Below are positions 18,255 to 26,637 of a stretch of 64,000 nt of DNA, in pieces. The first letter of the stretch is position 1. Each line of letters starts with the position of its first letter. The notes under the pieces are model-generated. The model did no database searches. It saw nothing but the letters and a program-made list of their open reading frames with translations, and was not told the DNA's origin. Made by a program: the position numbers and the translations under genes. This stretch comes from Muricoccus harenae (GTDB lineage: Bacteria; Pseudomonadota; Alphaproteobacteria; Acetobacterales; Acetobacteraceae), in contig NZ_WWDL01000003.1 of NCBI RefSeq assembly GCF_009848505.1, forward strand, positions 1 through 64,000, read 5' to 3'.

Positions 18255-18596
18255 ATGACCGACAACCCCGTTTTCCAGCAGATCCAGTCCGAGATCGACG
18301 CCAGCCCCGTGACCCTCTTCATGAAGGGCACGCCGGTCTTCCCCCAGTGCGGCTTCTCCGCCCGCGTGGTGCAGATCCTCTCCCATATGGGCGTCCCCTT
18401 CCGGGGCGTGAACGTGCTGGAGAACATGGAGATCCGCGAAGGGATCAAGGCCTTCTCCAACTGGCCGACCATCCCCCAGCTCTATGTGAAGGGCGAGTTC
18501 GTCGGCGGCTGCGACATCGTCACCGAGATGTTCCAGTCCGGCGAGCTGGCCACCCTCCTCACCGAGAACGGCGTCCACCACACCCAGGCGGCCTGA
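18255..18596 (+). CDS. grxD: Monothiol glutaredoxin, Grx4 family
   Basis: This 113-aa protein has [20 protein letters not shown] with the single-cysteine CGFS site, followed by [20 protein letters not shown], the glutathione-binding region. Such proteins carry [2Fe-2S] clusters with BolA. ATG 18255 is preferred over a codon six residues earlier because CAGGAG precedes it and the family start [10 protein letters not shown] follows. Confidence 0.95.
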   Translation: MTDNPVFQQIQSEIDASPVTLFMKGTPVFPQCGFSARVVQILSHMGVPFRGVNVLENMEIREGIKAFSNWPTIPQLYVKGEFVGGCDIVTEMFQSGELATLLTENGVHHTQAA

Positions 18597-18615
18597 CGCC
18601 GGGACAGCGGGCCGC

Positions 18616-19881
18616 GTGAGCCCCAAGGACTTCCCGGACGATCCCCCGCCCGGGGAGTCCCTGCCGAGCCTGGCCAGCGCCTCCTGGAAGGTCGCGCTGG
18701 CCGTCACCCTGCTGATGCAGACGGTGGCGGCCTTCCTTAATCAGTGCGTCCCGGTCCTGGCGCCCCTCCTGACCGGCAGCGCCGGCCTGCCGCCCGAGGC
18801 CGCCGGCCATCTCTCCGCCCTGTCCACCCTCGGCACCCTCGCCTTCCTCACCATCGGCAATCCCCTCCTGGCCCGTTTCGGCCCGGTGCGGACCCTGCAA
18901 TGCGGCGCCCTGGCCGCCGCCGCCGGTCTCGCCATGGCGGCGTCGGGCGGGATGGCCGCACTGGCGCTGGCAGCCTTCCTGGTCGGCATCGGCTACGGCC
19001 CCACCCCGCCCGCCGGCAGCCGCATCTTGGCGGCCACGGCGCCGCCGCGGCACCGCTCACTCATCTTTTCCGTCAAGCAGGCCGGCGCTCCCCTCGGGGG
19101 CGTGCTGGCGGGGCTGCTGATCGCGCCCGTGGCGGTCGCGCTGGGTTGGCCGGCGGCGATTGCCCTCGCGGTCGGAATCGCGGCGGCGGCGGCCGCGGCA
19201 ATCCAGCCCAGCCGCGCCATGCTGGACGTGGAGCGGGAGCCGGCGCGGGCGATCCATCCGCGGGCGCTGCTGGGGCGGGGTAATCTGGTCGGCCCCTTCG
19301 CGGCACTGCGGCTGCATCCGCTGCTGCCGCCGCTGACCTGGCTCGCCTGCTCCCTCGCCACGGTGCAGGGCTGCTTCTTCGCCTTCGCGGTGACCTGGCT
19401 GACCGAGACCCGGGGGCTCAGCCTCGTGCAGGCGGGTGCGGTCTTCGCGGCGATGCAGGCGGGCGGGGTGTTGGCGCGGATCGTGCTCGGCTGGATGGCG
19501 GACCGCACCGGCAACGGGGCGATGAACCTGATCGGCCAGGGGTTGGGCGGCGCGGCGGCGGTAACGCTCTTCGTGCTGCTGCCGCCGCTGGGCTTCGGAT
19601 GGACGCTGTTGCTCGGGCTGTTGGCGGGATCGCTGGTGGCGAGCTGGAACGGGATCTACCAGGCAGAGGTGGCGCGGCTCTCGCCGCCCGGGCGGATCGC
19701 CGAGGCGACCTCGGGCTCCACCACCCTGTGCTTCCTCGGCTACCTCATTCCGCCGGCGATTTTCGCGGGGCTGGTGACGGCCACGGGCAGCTGGCTGCTG
19801 CCGCAGCTTCTTGCGGCCGGGCAGCTGGTGGTGGTGGCCTTGGCGGTGCTGCCGAAGCTGCGGCGCGGCGGGAGTTCCTAG
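18616..19881 (+). CDS. Major facilitator superfamily permease
   Basis: This 421-aa protein has about twelve hydrophobic helices. The MFS motif-A-like loop [14 protein letters not shown] follows helix 2, and a related [10 protein letters not shown] lies in the second half. Start GTG 18616 lies 19 bases after the grxD stop. It resembles the cyanate/NimT-like or OFA carriers, but the substrate cannot be assigned. Base composition changes within this gene: the first third is C-rich and the rest G-rich on the plus strand. Confidence 0.85.
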   Translation: MSPKDFPDDPPPGESLPSLASASWKVALAVTLLMQTVAAFLNQCVPVLAPLLTGSAGLPPEAAGHLSALSTLGTLAFLTIGNPLLARFGPVRTLQCGALAAAAGLAMAASGGMAALALAAFLVGIGYGPTPPAGSRILAATAPPRHRSLIFSVKQAGAPLGGVLAGLLIAPVAVALGWPAAIALAVGIAAAAAAAIQPSRAMLDVEREPARAIHPRALLGRGNLVGPFAALRLHPLLPPLTWLACSLATVQGCFFAFAVTWLTETRGLSLVQAGAVFAAMQAGGVLARIVLGWMADRTGNGAMNLIGQGLGGAAAVTLFVLLPPLGFGWTLLLGLLAGSLVASWNGIYQAEVARLSPPGRIAEATSGSTTLCFLGYLIPPAIFAGLVTATGSWLLPQLLAAGQLVVVALAVLPKLRRGGSS

Positions 19882-19958
19882 CCCGCCTGGGCCCGGGCGG
19901 AATGGAAGATGGCCCGCACCTCCGCGTCGTCGAAGACGATCCTGGCTCCGGTGGTCAT
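19878..19958 (-). CDS. Short ORF coupled to the TspO-like gene
   Basis: An ATG at 19958 overlaps the stop of the TspO-like gene by four bases (ATGA) and opens a 26-codon frame ending at 19878: MTTGARIVFDDAEVRAIF, then HSARAQAG. The overlap suggests coupling. The peptide is too short to assign and could be the remains of a longer gene cut by the neighbouring MFS gene. Confidence 0.35.
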   Translation of the reverse strand: MTTGARIVFDDAEVRAIFHSARAQAG

Positions 19959-20731
19959 GCAGCGCTGGGGGCGGCGCGGCGACGTTGCCAGGCGACGGCG
20001 ATGACCAGGGCCAGCATGACGGCGGCGGTCAGGGCGGCGGGGATGTTCACCTGGTTCACGCCAAGATTGGCCGCGACGACGCCGATAAGGGCCCAGGCCA
20101 GGGCGGCGGCGAACCAGGCGGCGTCGCGGTTCAGTAGCCAGATGATGGCGGCCGCCGCGCCGCCAGCGGCCAAGAGAATCACCACGGCGAAGAGCGTGGC
20201 GGCGAGGCCGTGCTCGGGCAGGATGTTCGCGTAGCGGGCGGCGCTGGAGAGGTTCACGAAGCTCGCGGCGGTGAGCCAGCCGGCCAGGAGCCCGGTGAGC
20301 GGGGTGACGATCCAGCGGGGACCGACGCCGGCCTCGGGCGTGTTGCGGGCCATGAAGAGGGCCGCCAGGGCGCAGGCGAGGCTGACGAGAATGATGGCGA
20401 AGAGGCCGAAGCCAACAGAGCCGGTGATCTGGGAGGTGACCTGCCAGATGGTGTTGGCGGCGAAGGCGCCGGCCAGCGGCCAGCCGGTGCGGCGGGCCAG
20501 GGCGCTCTCCCGATTGGCGGGGAGGAACTGCCAGATGCCATAGGCGGCGGCCAGGACGAAGATCAGGCTCCAGATGGAGAAAGCATAGCCGGCGGGCACC
20601 ACCGGGGTGCGGGAGGCGGCGGAGACGGCGCTCATGGAGGTGCCGATGCCGAGCGCCGGCAGGAAGGCGGTGGCGATCTGCACCCAGGGCAGGATAAGGC
20701 AGAGAAGGCGGCGGAACTGGTCCTGCGGCAT
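19955..20731 (-). CDS. TspO/MBR-like tryptophan-rich membrane protein
   Basis: This 258-aa protein has about seven to eight hydrophobic helices. The segment VPAGYAFSIWSLIFVLAAAY with GIWQFLPANRES resembles long TspO/MBR-related proteins (AFxIWxLIY...YxxYQ). Classical TspO has five helices and about 160 aa, so this is the extended form of unknown function. It is divergently separated from nothing: rpsD lies upstream on the same strand with a terminator between. Confidence 0.6.
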   Translation of the reverse strand: MPQDQFRRLLCLILPWVQIATAFLPALGIGTSMSAVSAASRTPVVPAGYAFSIWSLIFVLAAAYGIWQFLPANRESALARRTGWPLAGAFAANTIWQVTSQITGSVGFGLFAIILVSLACALAALFMARNTPEAGVGPRWIVTPLTGLLAGWLTAASFVNLSSAARYANILPEHGLAATLFAVVILLAAGGAAAAIIWLLNRDAAWFAAALAWALIGVVAANLGVNQVNIPAALTAAVMLALVIAVAWQRRRAAPSAA

Positions 20732-20759
20732 GTCGGCACAAATCCCCGGAAACAGGAAC

Positions 20760-20783
20760 GGCCGGAGGGTATTCCCTCCGGCC
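20760..20783 (-). terminator. rpsD terminator hairpin
   Basis: GGCCGGAGGG (20760-20769) and CCCTCCGGCC (20774-20783) form a perfect 10-bp stem with a 4-nt loop, 30 bases past the rpsD stop. The following minus-strand sequence (GTTCCTGTTTCC) is only moderately T-rich. Confidence 0.75.
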
Positions 20784-20813
20784 GTCCGGGCAACGCCGCA
20801 GATGGGCGCCAGG

Positions 20814-21431
20814 TTACCGCGAGTAGAACTCGACCACGAGGTTCGGTTCCATCTGCACCGGGTAGGGCACGTCCGACAGCTTCGGGGCGCGCACGAAGCT
20901 GCCCTTCATCTGGCGGTGGTCCACCTGGATGTATTCCGGCACGTCACGCTCGCCGGACTGGGCGGCGTCGAGCACGGCGGTCAGGCCCTTCGACTTCTCC
21001 TTCACCTCGATCACGTCGTTATCGCGCACGAGGTAGGAGGGGATGTTCACGCGCTTGCCGTTCACGGTGACATGGCCGTGGTTGACGAACTGGCGGGCGG
21101 CGAAGGGGGTGACCGCGAACTTCATGCGGTAGATGACCGCATCCAGGCGACGCTCGAGCAGTTCGATCAGGTTCTCGGAGGTGTCGCCCTTACGGCGCAC
21201 GGCCTCGTCATAGTACTTGCGGAACTGCTTCTCGCCGATGTTGCCGTAGTAGCCCTTGAGCTTCTGCTTGGCCATCAGCTGGATGCCGAAGTCGGTGGGC
21301 TTGTTCTTGCGGCGCTGGCCGTGCTGGCCGGGGCCATATTCGCGCTTGGCGATCGGGGACTTGGCGCGGCCCCAGAGGTTCACGCCGAGGCGGCGATTGA
21401 TCTTGTACTTGCTTTCCGCGCGCTTGGTCAT
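20814..21431 (-). CDS. rpsD: 30S ribosomal protein S4
   Basis: This 205-aa protein starts [20 protein letters not shown] and contains [34 protein letters not shown] and the S4 RNA-binding domain ([35 protein letters not shown]). The length is standard. S4 nucleates assembly of the 16S 5' domain. The start follows AAGGA at good spacing. It is a single gene rather than part of the alpha operon, as is usual in alphaproteobacteria. Confidence 0.98.
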   Translation of the reverse strand: MTKRAESKYKINRRLGVNLWGRAKSPIAKREYGPGQHGQRRKNKPTDFGIQLMAKQKLKGYYGNIGEKQFRKYYDEAVRRKGDTSENLIELLERRLDAVIYRMKFAVTPFAARQFVNHGHVTVNGKRVNIPSYLVRDNDVIEVKEKSKGLTAVLDAAQSGERDVPEYIQVDHRQMKGSFVRAPKLSDVPYPVQMEPNLVVEFYSR

Positions 21432-21684
21432 GCGACGGGGTCCTTCATCATGCAGCCCGGGTTTGCGCCCCCACATTCGTGGTGTGGCTGGAACCCGTGT
21501 GTTGTCCCGGTAGGCCCCCGGCCGGATGGCTGGAGGCGGGCGCGCGCCTGGAGAGAGCCTGGGGCCCCTCAGCACGTCCACGTTCCCGGGAAGAGCCGGG
21601 CCGATAGGCGATGGAGCCAAGAATGTCAAATCCTGGCGGGAAGCTCGCTTGTCAAAGGCTCCGGGGGCCCGTAACCGGCGCGGC

Positions 21685-21903
21685 ATGGGACTTCGGCAAG
21701 ACATTCTCATCCTTGGGCTGACCGCCGGGGTAGTGGGGAGCCTGGTGGGCGGGCTGATGCTCGGCATCGGGATGGGCATGGTGACGCAAAACGTCCATGC
21801 GGGATGGATCCTGGTGCTGCCGGCGGCGCCGGTGGCCGGGCTGATCGGGAAATGGCTGGCAAAGCGGCTGCTGAAGCGACTGGACGCCGAGGGGCGCCTT
21901 TAG
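21685..21903 (+). CDS. Small two-helix membrane protein
   Basis: This 72-aa protein has two hydrophobic spans (about residues 7-32 and 40-58) and a basic tail [17 protein letters not shown]. It resembles DUF2798-type proteins in size and layout (inference). It stands alone 250 bases from rpsD, and the gap between them shows no other feature. Confidence 0.6.
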   Translation: MGLRQDILILGLTAGVVGSLVGGLMLGIGMGMVTQNVHAGWILVLPAAPVAGLIGKWLAKRLLKRLDAEGRL

Positions 21904-21912
21904 CGGCGGCCT

Positions 21913-22791
21913 TCAGCCGAGCCAGCGGTGGCGGCGGGCGGCCTGGATGAAGGCCGCCACGGCCGGGGAATGCGGCCGGCCCGGCATGGTGGCCAGGGCG
22001 ATCGTCCGCTCCACCGCCGGGTCGGACAGGGCGCGCTGGATCGTGCCGGGATGGGTGATCGAATGCTCGGGCATGAAGGCGAAGCCGAGATCGGCGGCGA
22101 CCATCGCCTGCACCCAATCCTCACGCTCCGAGCGGTAGCGGGCATAGAGCTCCACCCCGAGGTCGCCGCAGGCCGCGACCACGCGCTCGCGCATCTCGCA
22201 GGCCAGGCGGTCCACATAGGGCTGGCGTGACAGGTCGCGCAGCGTGAGGGCGGCGCGTTCCCTCAGCGGGTGGCCGGGGGGCAGCAGCACGACATAGCGT
22301 TCCGTGTAGAGCGGCTCGATCCGGCAGGCTTCGGCGGGGACATCCAGCGGGTTGAGGATGGCGGCATCGCTCTCGTCGGCCTCAAGCGCCGCGGTGAGCT
22401 CAACGGGGCGGCCCTCGCGGATCGCCACCTCGATGCCGGGATGGGCGCGCTCGAAATCCGAGAGGAAGCGCGCAAGCCGCACCGGGCCGAGAGTGGGCAT
22501 GACGCCGACGCGCACGGGGGACTGGCGGAGGAGGCGGAGGCTTTCGGCCGCGCTGCGCGCCGCATCGGCGCGCTCCAGCATTTCCGTGAGCAGCGGCTCC
22601 ATGCGCCGTCCGAGTTCGGTCAGGCGGAGCCTGTTGTGTTCGCGGTGAAAGAGCGGCCCGCCGAGATCCGCCTCCAGCTTCTTGAGCGCCGCCGTCAGGG
22701 CCGGCTGGGAGACGTGGCACTGTTCCGCAGCCCGCGTGAAGCTCAGGCTTCGCGCCGCGGCGATGAAATAGCGGACTTGGTGCATTTCCAT
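21913..22791 (-). CDS. LysR-family transcriptional regulator
   Basis: This 292-aa regulator has N-terminal HTH MHQVRYFIAAARSLSFTRAA, EQCHVSQPALTAALKKLE and ADLGGPLFHRE. A periplasmic-binding-like effector domain follows from about residue 90 (VRVGVMPTLGPVRLARFL). It resembles the group containing HcaR and CynR-type redox or aromatic regulators, but the effector is unknown. ATG 22791 is used; 22785 is an alternative. It is divergent from the DUF4242 gene, its likely target. Confidence 0.93.
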   Translation of the reverse strand: MEMHQVRYFIAAARSLSFTRAAEQCHVSQPALTAALKKLEADLGGPLFHREHNRLRLTELGRRMEPLLTEMLERADAARSAAESLRLLRQSPVRVGVMPTLGPVRLARFLSDFERAHPGIEVAIREGRPVELTAALEADESDAAILNPLDVPAEACRIEPLYTERYVVLLPPGHPLRERAALTLRDLSRQPYVDRLACEMRERVVAACGDLGVELYARYRSEREDWVQAMVAADLGFAFMPEHSITHPGTIQRALSDPAVERTIALATMPGRPHSPAVAAFIQAARRHRWLG

Positions 22792-22871
22792 GGCGCCCAA
22801 GCTTGGGGATCGTGCCAAGGCTGCGTCAACAGAATGGTTCCGGAACGGCACCGGACGGCCACAGGCGCCGT

Positions 22872-22885
22872 CTATGGGCGCATAG
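22872..22885. promoter_or_regulatory. Possible LysR operator
   Basis: CTATG-GGCG-CATAG is a perfect dyad in the 165-base gap between the divergent LysR and DUF4242 genes. It resembles LysR binding sites, though its T-N10-A spacing is one base short of the T-N11-A consensus. Confidence 0.4.
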
Positions 22886-22956
22886 GCAGAAGCTGTTTTC
22901 CGGCGGGCGGCGACGGGGCCAGCATGATGCGGTCCGGAGAGAAGGAGGTTGCCCCG

Positions 22957-23241
22957 ATGACGGTCTATGCGGTGGATCGGATGCTGCCCGGCATCACGAT
23001 GGAAGCCCTTGCGGGTGCGCAGGCGGCGGCAATTGGCGAGGCGGAGCGGAGCAGCGCGGAGGGGACGCCCGTGCGCTACCTGCGTTCGGTCTTCATGCCC
23101 GGGGATGCGCGCTGCCTCTGCCTGTTCGAGGCGGAGAGCGCGGATGCGGTGCGGCGGGTGAACGACCGCGCCGCCTTGCCCTACTCCGCAATTTCTGAGG
23201 CGATGGACCTGCCGAACCCATCCGCGGCGCGGGCTGGCTGA
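22957..23241 (+). CDS. DUF4242 (SCO4226-like) small protein
   Basis: This 94-aa protein reads YAVDRMLPGITMEALAGAQA, then VRYLRSVFMPGDARCLCLFE and AESADAVRRVNDRAALPYSA. That is the ferredoxin-like fold of DUF4242, where a Streptomyces member binds nickel. The function is unknown. ATG 22957 follows AAGGAGG at eight bases; an earlier in-frame ATG lacks that. It is probably controlled by the divergent LysR regulator. Confidence 0.8.
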   Translation: MTVYAVDRMLPGITMEALAGAQAAAIGEAERSSAEGTPVRYLRSVFMPGDARCLCLFEAESADAVRRVNDRAALPYSAISEAMDLPNPSAARAG

Positions 23242-23393
23242 CGCGTTCCCTGCGGCGCGTCGGCACGGTGCGGGCTGTTCCAATCGTTATCCGCCGTGCC
23301 GCCGGCGCAGGCCGGCGGGCCGTTGTCTTACCGCGAGCTCATGGCCTAGCCTCCCACGGAAACGGCGCACAAGCGCCGCTGAGGAGGAAGTCA

Positions 23394-24608
23394 ATGGCGT
23401 CCGCAATCCTGTCGCGCTCGACCCTAGCGGGCGCGCTCAGCCTCGCTTTCTGCCTGCCCGCCTTGGCGCAGCAGCCTGCCTCCCCGCCCTCCTGGGCGCA
23501 GGGCCGTTCGGCGGACCAGGCGACCAGTCCCCTCGCCCCGCATGCGCCGCGGCTGACGGCGACACCCGTCGATCGCATTCCTGTCGATGCCATCCGGGTG
23601 CCGCAGGGCTTCAAGGCGGAGCTCTGGGCCTCCGGCATGCCGGGCGCGCGCATGATGGCGCGCGGCGACGATGGGACGGTCTATGTCGGCACGCGCACGA
23701 TCGGGCGCGTCTATGCGGTGAAGGAGGAGGGCGGCACGCGCACCCCGCGGGTGCTGGCGCAGCGGCTGGACCAGCCGAACGGCGTGGCGGTGCGCGACGG
23801 CTCGCTCTACGTCATCGCGATCAGCAAGGTGCTGCGCTACGACAATATCGCGCAGAACCCGAATGCCGAGCCGGTGGAGCTGACCGCGGCCTTCAACCTG
23901 CCGACCGAGGCGCATCACGGCTGGAAGTTCGCGGCCTTCGGTCCGGACGGCAAGCTGTACATGAATATCGGCGTGCCCTGTAACGTCTGCACCTTCGACG
24001 AGAACCGGCATGCGCTGATCGTGCGCTACAACCCGGACGGCTCGGGCCGCGAGGTGGTCGGGCATGGGGTGCGCAACTCGGTGGGCTTCGACTGGCGGCC
24101 GGGGACGAACGTGCTCTATGCCAGCAACAATGCGCGCGACTGGGCGGGCAACGACACGCCGGAGGACACGCTGCACCGGCTGACGCGGGCTGGCGAGCAC
24201 CATGGCTTCCCCTATTGCTCCGGCGCGGCGTGGCAGGATCCGGGGCATACGGGGCGGAAGTGCTCGGAGTTCCCGGCGCCGGTCGCGCTGCTCGGGCCCC
24301 ACACGGCCCCGCTGGGGATGCGCTTCTACACCGGCACGATGTTCCCCGAGGCCTATCGCGGCCGAGCCTTTGTTGCGCGCCACGGGTCCTGGAACCGCGA
24401 TGCGAAGAGCGGCTTCGACGTGGTGACGGTGGCGCTGAACGAGGATGGCTCGCAGGGTACGGTGGAACCCTTCCTGACCGGGCTGCTCGACAGCGGCGAC
24501 AACAGCTTCAAGGGGCGGCCGACCGATGTGCTGATGCTGCCGGATGGTTCGATGCTGGTCTCCGACGAGCATAACGGCGCGATCTACCGCATCTCCTACC
24601 AGCGGTGA
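23394..24608 (+). CDS. PQQ-type sorbosone/glucose dehydrogenase (beta-propeller)
   Basis: This 404-aa periplasmic protein has a signal peptide (LAGALSLAFCLPALAQ) and a six-blade propeller of the L-sorbosone dehydrogenase / soluble GDH type. Landmarks are IRVPQGFKAELWASG, LDQPNGVAVRDGSLYV, EAHHGWKFAAFGPDGKLYMN, GVPCNVCTFDENR, GVRNSVGFDW and FVARHGSWNRD. It should oxidise a sugar or aldehyde using PQQ, which the convergent pqq operon makes. GAGGAGGAAG precedes ATG 23394. The cytochrome gene downstream overlaps its stop, so the pair is probably a dehydrogenase and its electron acceptor. Confidence 0.9.
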   Translation: MASAILSRSTLAGALSLAFCLPALAQQPASPPSWAQGRSADQATSPLAPHAPRLTATPVDRIPVDAIRVPQGFKAELWASGMPGARMMARGDDGTVYVGTRTIGRVYAVKEEGGTRTPRVLAQRLDQPNGVAVRDGSLYVIAISKVLRYDNIAQNPNAEPVELTAAFNLPTEAHHGWKFAAFGPDGKLYMNIGVPCNVCTFDENRHALIVRYNPDGSGREVVGHGVRNSVGFDWRPGTNVLYASNNARDWAGNDTPEDTLHRLTRAGEHHGFPYCSGAAWQDPGHTGRKCSEFPAPVALLGPHTAPLGMRFYTGTMFPEAYRGRAFVARHGSWNRDAKSGFDVVTVALNEDGSQGTVEPFLTGLLDSGDNSFKGRPTDVLMLPDGSMLVSDEHNGAIYRISYQR

Positions 24609-25249
24609 GGGGTCTGCATTCTTCGATGCTGAAGTCTGTAATGTTGAAGTCTGTAATGTTGAAGTCTGTTCTGGGGGGGCTGGCGCTGGTTGCGCTGGCC
24701 TCTTCCTTTTCCACGGCGCGCGCGCAGGACGCGGCGCGGGGCGCGGCGCTGGCGGCGGAGCGCAATTGCGGGGCCTGCCACGGTGAGCGCGGCGTTTCGG
24801 CGATGCAGGACATCCCATCGCTTGCGGGACAGCAGCGGGAGTTCATCGCATTGCAATTGGTGCTGTTCCGCGAAGGGCTGCGCGACGTGCCGCCGATGCT
24901 GGCGGCGGCGGAGGGGCTGACCGACGAGCAGGTGGAGGATCTGGGGGCGTATTTCGCCTCCCTGCCCCATTCGCCGCCGGAGGACCGGGCGCGGCGGAAT
25001 GTGGGCGCCTATAACAACGGCGCGGCGCTGGCGAACCGGCTGCGTTGCGGCGTGTGCCACCTGCCGACGCTGGTTGGACAGAACCAGGTGCCGCATATCG
25101 CGGGGCAGCGGGAGGACTTCCTAGCTTCGACGCTGCGGGCCTATCGCGACGACCAGCGGCGCGGGTCTGACACGCAGATGAATGGCGTGGTGCAGGGGCT
25201 GAGCAACGCGCAGATCGCGGCGATCGCGCATTACGTGTCGCAGCGCTAG
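24605..25249 (+). CDS. Dihaem cytochrome c, partner of the PQQ dehydrogenase
   Basis: This protein of up to 214 aa has a signal peptide ending ARAQ and two CxxCH haem sites (CGACH, CGVCH), each in a class I cytochrome c domain with a distal Met region. GTG 24605 overlaps the preceding stop. The coding start is ambiguous because three ATGs at 24626, 24641 and 24656 lie in tandem 15-base repeats, each encoding MLKSV. It would pass electrons from the dehydrogenase to the respiratory chain in the periplasm. It converges on pqqE with a six-base gap. Confidence 0.92.
   Translation: MRGLHSSMLKSVMLKSVMLKSVLGGLALVALASSFSTARAQDAARGAALAAERNCGACHGERGVSAMQDIPSLAGQQREFIALQLVLFREGLRDVPPMLAAAEGLTDEQVEDLGAYFASLPHSPPEDRARRNVGAYNNGAALANRLRCGVCHLPTLVGQNQVPHIAGQREDFLASTLRAYRDDQRRGSDTQMNGVVQGLSNAQIAAIAHYVSQR
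24626..24670 (+). repeat. Three tandem 15-base repeats, each with an ATG
   Basis: ATGCTGAAGTCTGTA, ATGTTGAAGTCTGTA and ATGTTGAAGTCTGTT lie end to end in frame and give MLKSV three times at the start of the cytochrome signal peptide. Copies 2 and 3 differ only in the last base. Confidence 0.9.
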
Positions 25250-25255
25250 GGAAGC

Positions 25256-26362
25256 TCAGGCCTCCGCGATGGAGGGGCGCTTCATTTCCCGGTAGATGAA
25301 ATCCGTGCCGGCGACCGCCGCTTCCTGGACCGCCAGGTCCAGGAGGTGGTGATGCGGGGAGAGGGCGCAGGCGGGGTCGGTGCTGGCGGCGTCTCCGGTG
25401 AGGGCGAAGGCCTGGCAGCGGCAGCCGCCCCAATCCTGTTCGCGGCGGTCGCAGCCGCGGCAGGGTTCGGGCATCCACCCCGTGCCGCGGAAGCGCTGGA
25501 AGGCTTCCGAATGGTTCCAGATCTCGGCGAGGGATGCGTTGCGGACATCCGGGAAGTCGAAGCCGGGGAGGCTTCCGGCGGCGTGGCAGGGCAGCGCGCG
25601 GCCGGCCGGGGAGACGGCGATGAAGGAGCGGCCCCAGCCGCCCATGCAGGCCTTGGGGCGCTTCGCATGGTAGTCGGGGACGACATAGTCGATGACAAGG
25701 CGGCCCTGGTGTGCGGCGCGGGCGGCGGTGACGGTTTGGGTGGCGGCGTCGAGCTGCACGCGGCTGGGAAGCAGGGCGTCGCGGTTACGCAGGGCCCAGC
25801 CGTAATATTGCACATGCGCGATTTCGAGGCGCGCGGCGCCGAGGGTGAGCGCGAGCTCGATGAGATCCGGCAGGCGGTCGAGATTTTGGCGATGGACGAC
25901 GGCGTTCAGCGTCAGCGGCAGGCCGGCGGCATGGACGTGCTCGGCGAAGCGGAGCTTGCGGGCGTGGCCGCCTCGCATGCCGCCGATGCGGTCGGCGGAG
26001 GTTTCTTCGGCGTCCTGGACGGAGAGCTGGACGTGGTCGAGACCGGCTTTCGTTAGGGTTGAGAGGCGTTCGGCATCGAGCAGCACGCCGGAGGTGATGA
26101 GATTGCTGTAGAGGCCGGCTGCGGCGGCGTGGGCGACGATTTCGGGCAGGTCGCGGCGGGCGGCGGGTTCGCCGCCCGAGAGATGGAGTTGCAGGACGCC
26201 CAGCGCCGCTGCTTCGCGGAAGACGCGGCCCCAGGTGGCGGCATCCAGTTCCGCGGAGGCGCGGGAGAGCTCGGTGGGGTTCGAGCAATAGGGGCAGCGC
26301 AGGGGGCAGCGATGCGTCAGCTCCGCCAACAGGCCGAGGGGTGGCGGAGGCGCTGCGGTCAT
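25256..26362 (-). CDS. pqqE: PQQ biosynthesis radical SAM enzyme PqqE
   Basis: This 368-aa enzyme makes the carbon-carbon bond between Glu and Tyr of PqqA. The radical SAM motif is TELTHRCPLRCPYCSNPTE-like here (LTHRCPLRCPYCSNP, CxxxCxxC). A SPASM domain with auxiliary-cluster cysteines lies at the end (KACMGGWG, LPCHAA, MPEPCRGCDRREQDWGGCRC). ATG 26362 overlaps the pqqD stop by four bases. Longer in-frame codons upstream are inside pqqD and pqqC. It is the last gene of pqqABCDE. Confidence 0.97.
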   Translation of the reverse strand: MTAAPPPPLGLLAELTHRCPLRCPYCSNPTELSRASAELDAATWGRVFREAAALGVLQLHLSGGEPAARRDLPEIVAHAAAAGLYSNLITSGVLLDAERLSTLTKAGLDHVQLSVQDAEETSADRIGGMRGGHARKLRFAEHVHAAGLPLTLNAVVHRQNLDRLPDLIELALTLGAARLEIAHVQYYGWALRNRDALLPSRVQLDAATQTVTAARAAHQGRLVIDYVVPDYHAKRPKACMGGWGRSFIAVSPAGRALPCHAAGSLPGFDFPDVRNASLAEIWNHSEAFQRFRGTGWMPEPCRGCDRREQDWGGCRCQAFALTGDAASTDPACALSPHHHLLDLAVQEAAVAGTDFIYREMKRPSIAEA

Positions 26363-26637
26363 GACGTGACGACGCCCTTGGTGGCGAGGTCGCGCAGCAG
26401 GGCGAGGACATCGGTGGCGATCGCGTCGCGCGGGGCATCGAAGCGGCCGGCGAGGTCGTCCACGATGACATCGACGCTGCGGGTGCCGTCGAGAAGACGG
26501 AGGATTTCGAGCGCGATCTCGTCCGGAACGAAGAGGCGCTCGGGGCCGACCACGACCCAGCGCGCGCGCGCCTGGTCCTCGCGCAGCCGCATGCCGCGGG
26601 CGAAGCGCGGGATGGTGGTGGGCTCGATCGCGGTCAT
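26359..26637 (-). CDS. pqqD: PqqA chaperone PqqD
   Basis: This 92-aa peptide chaperone presents PqqA to PqqE. It has PRFARGMRLREDQARARWVV, GPERLFVPDEIALEILRLLD and VIVDDLAGRFDAPRDAIATD, the winged-helix RRE fold. ATG 26637 overlaps the pqqC stop by four bases and gives the normal length. The frame upstream is read inside pqqC and is discarded. Confidence 0.95.
   Translation of the reverse strand: MTAIEPTTIPRFARGMRLREDQARARWVVVGPERLFVPDEIALEILRLLDGTRSVDVIVDDLAGRFDAPRDAIATDVLALLRDLATKGVVTS

Noticed and set aside
18600-19500. Replication origin at the skew flip
   Set aside because: Not called as a feature. The spot is inside a coding sequence, and no DnaA-box cluster, AT-rich unwinding element or origin-linked gene is visible.
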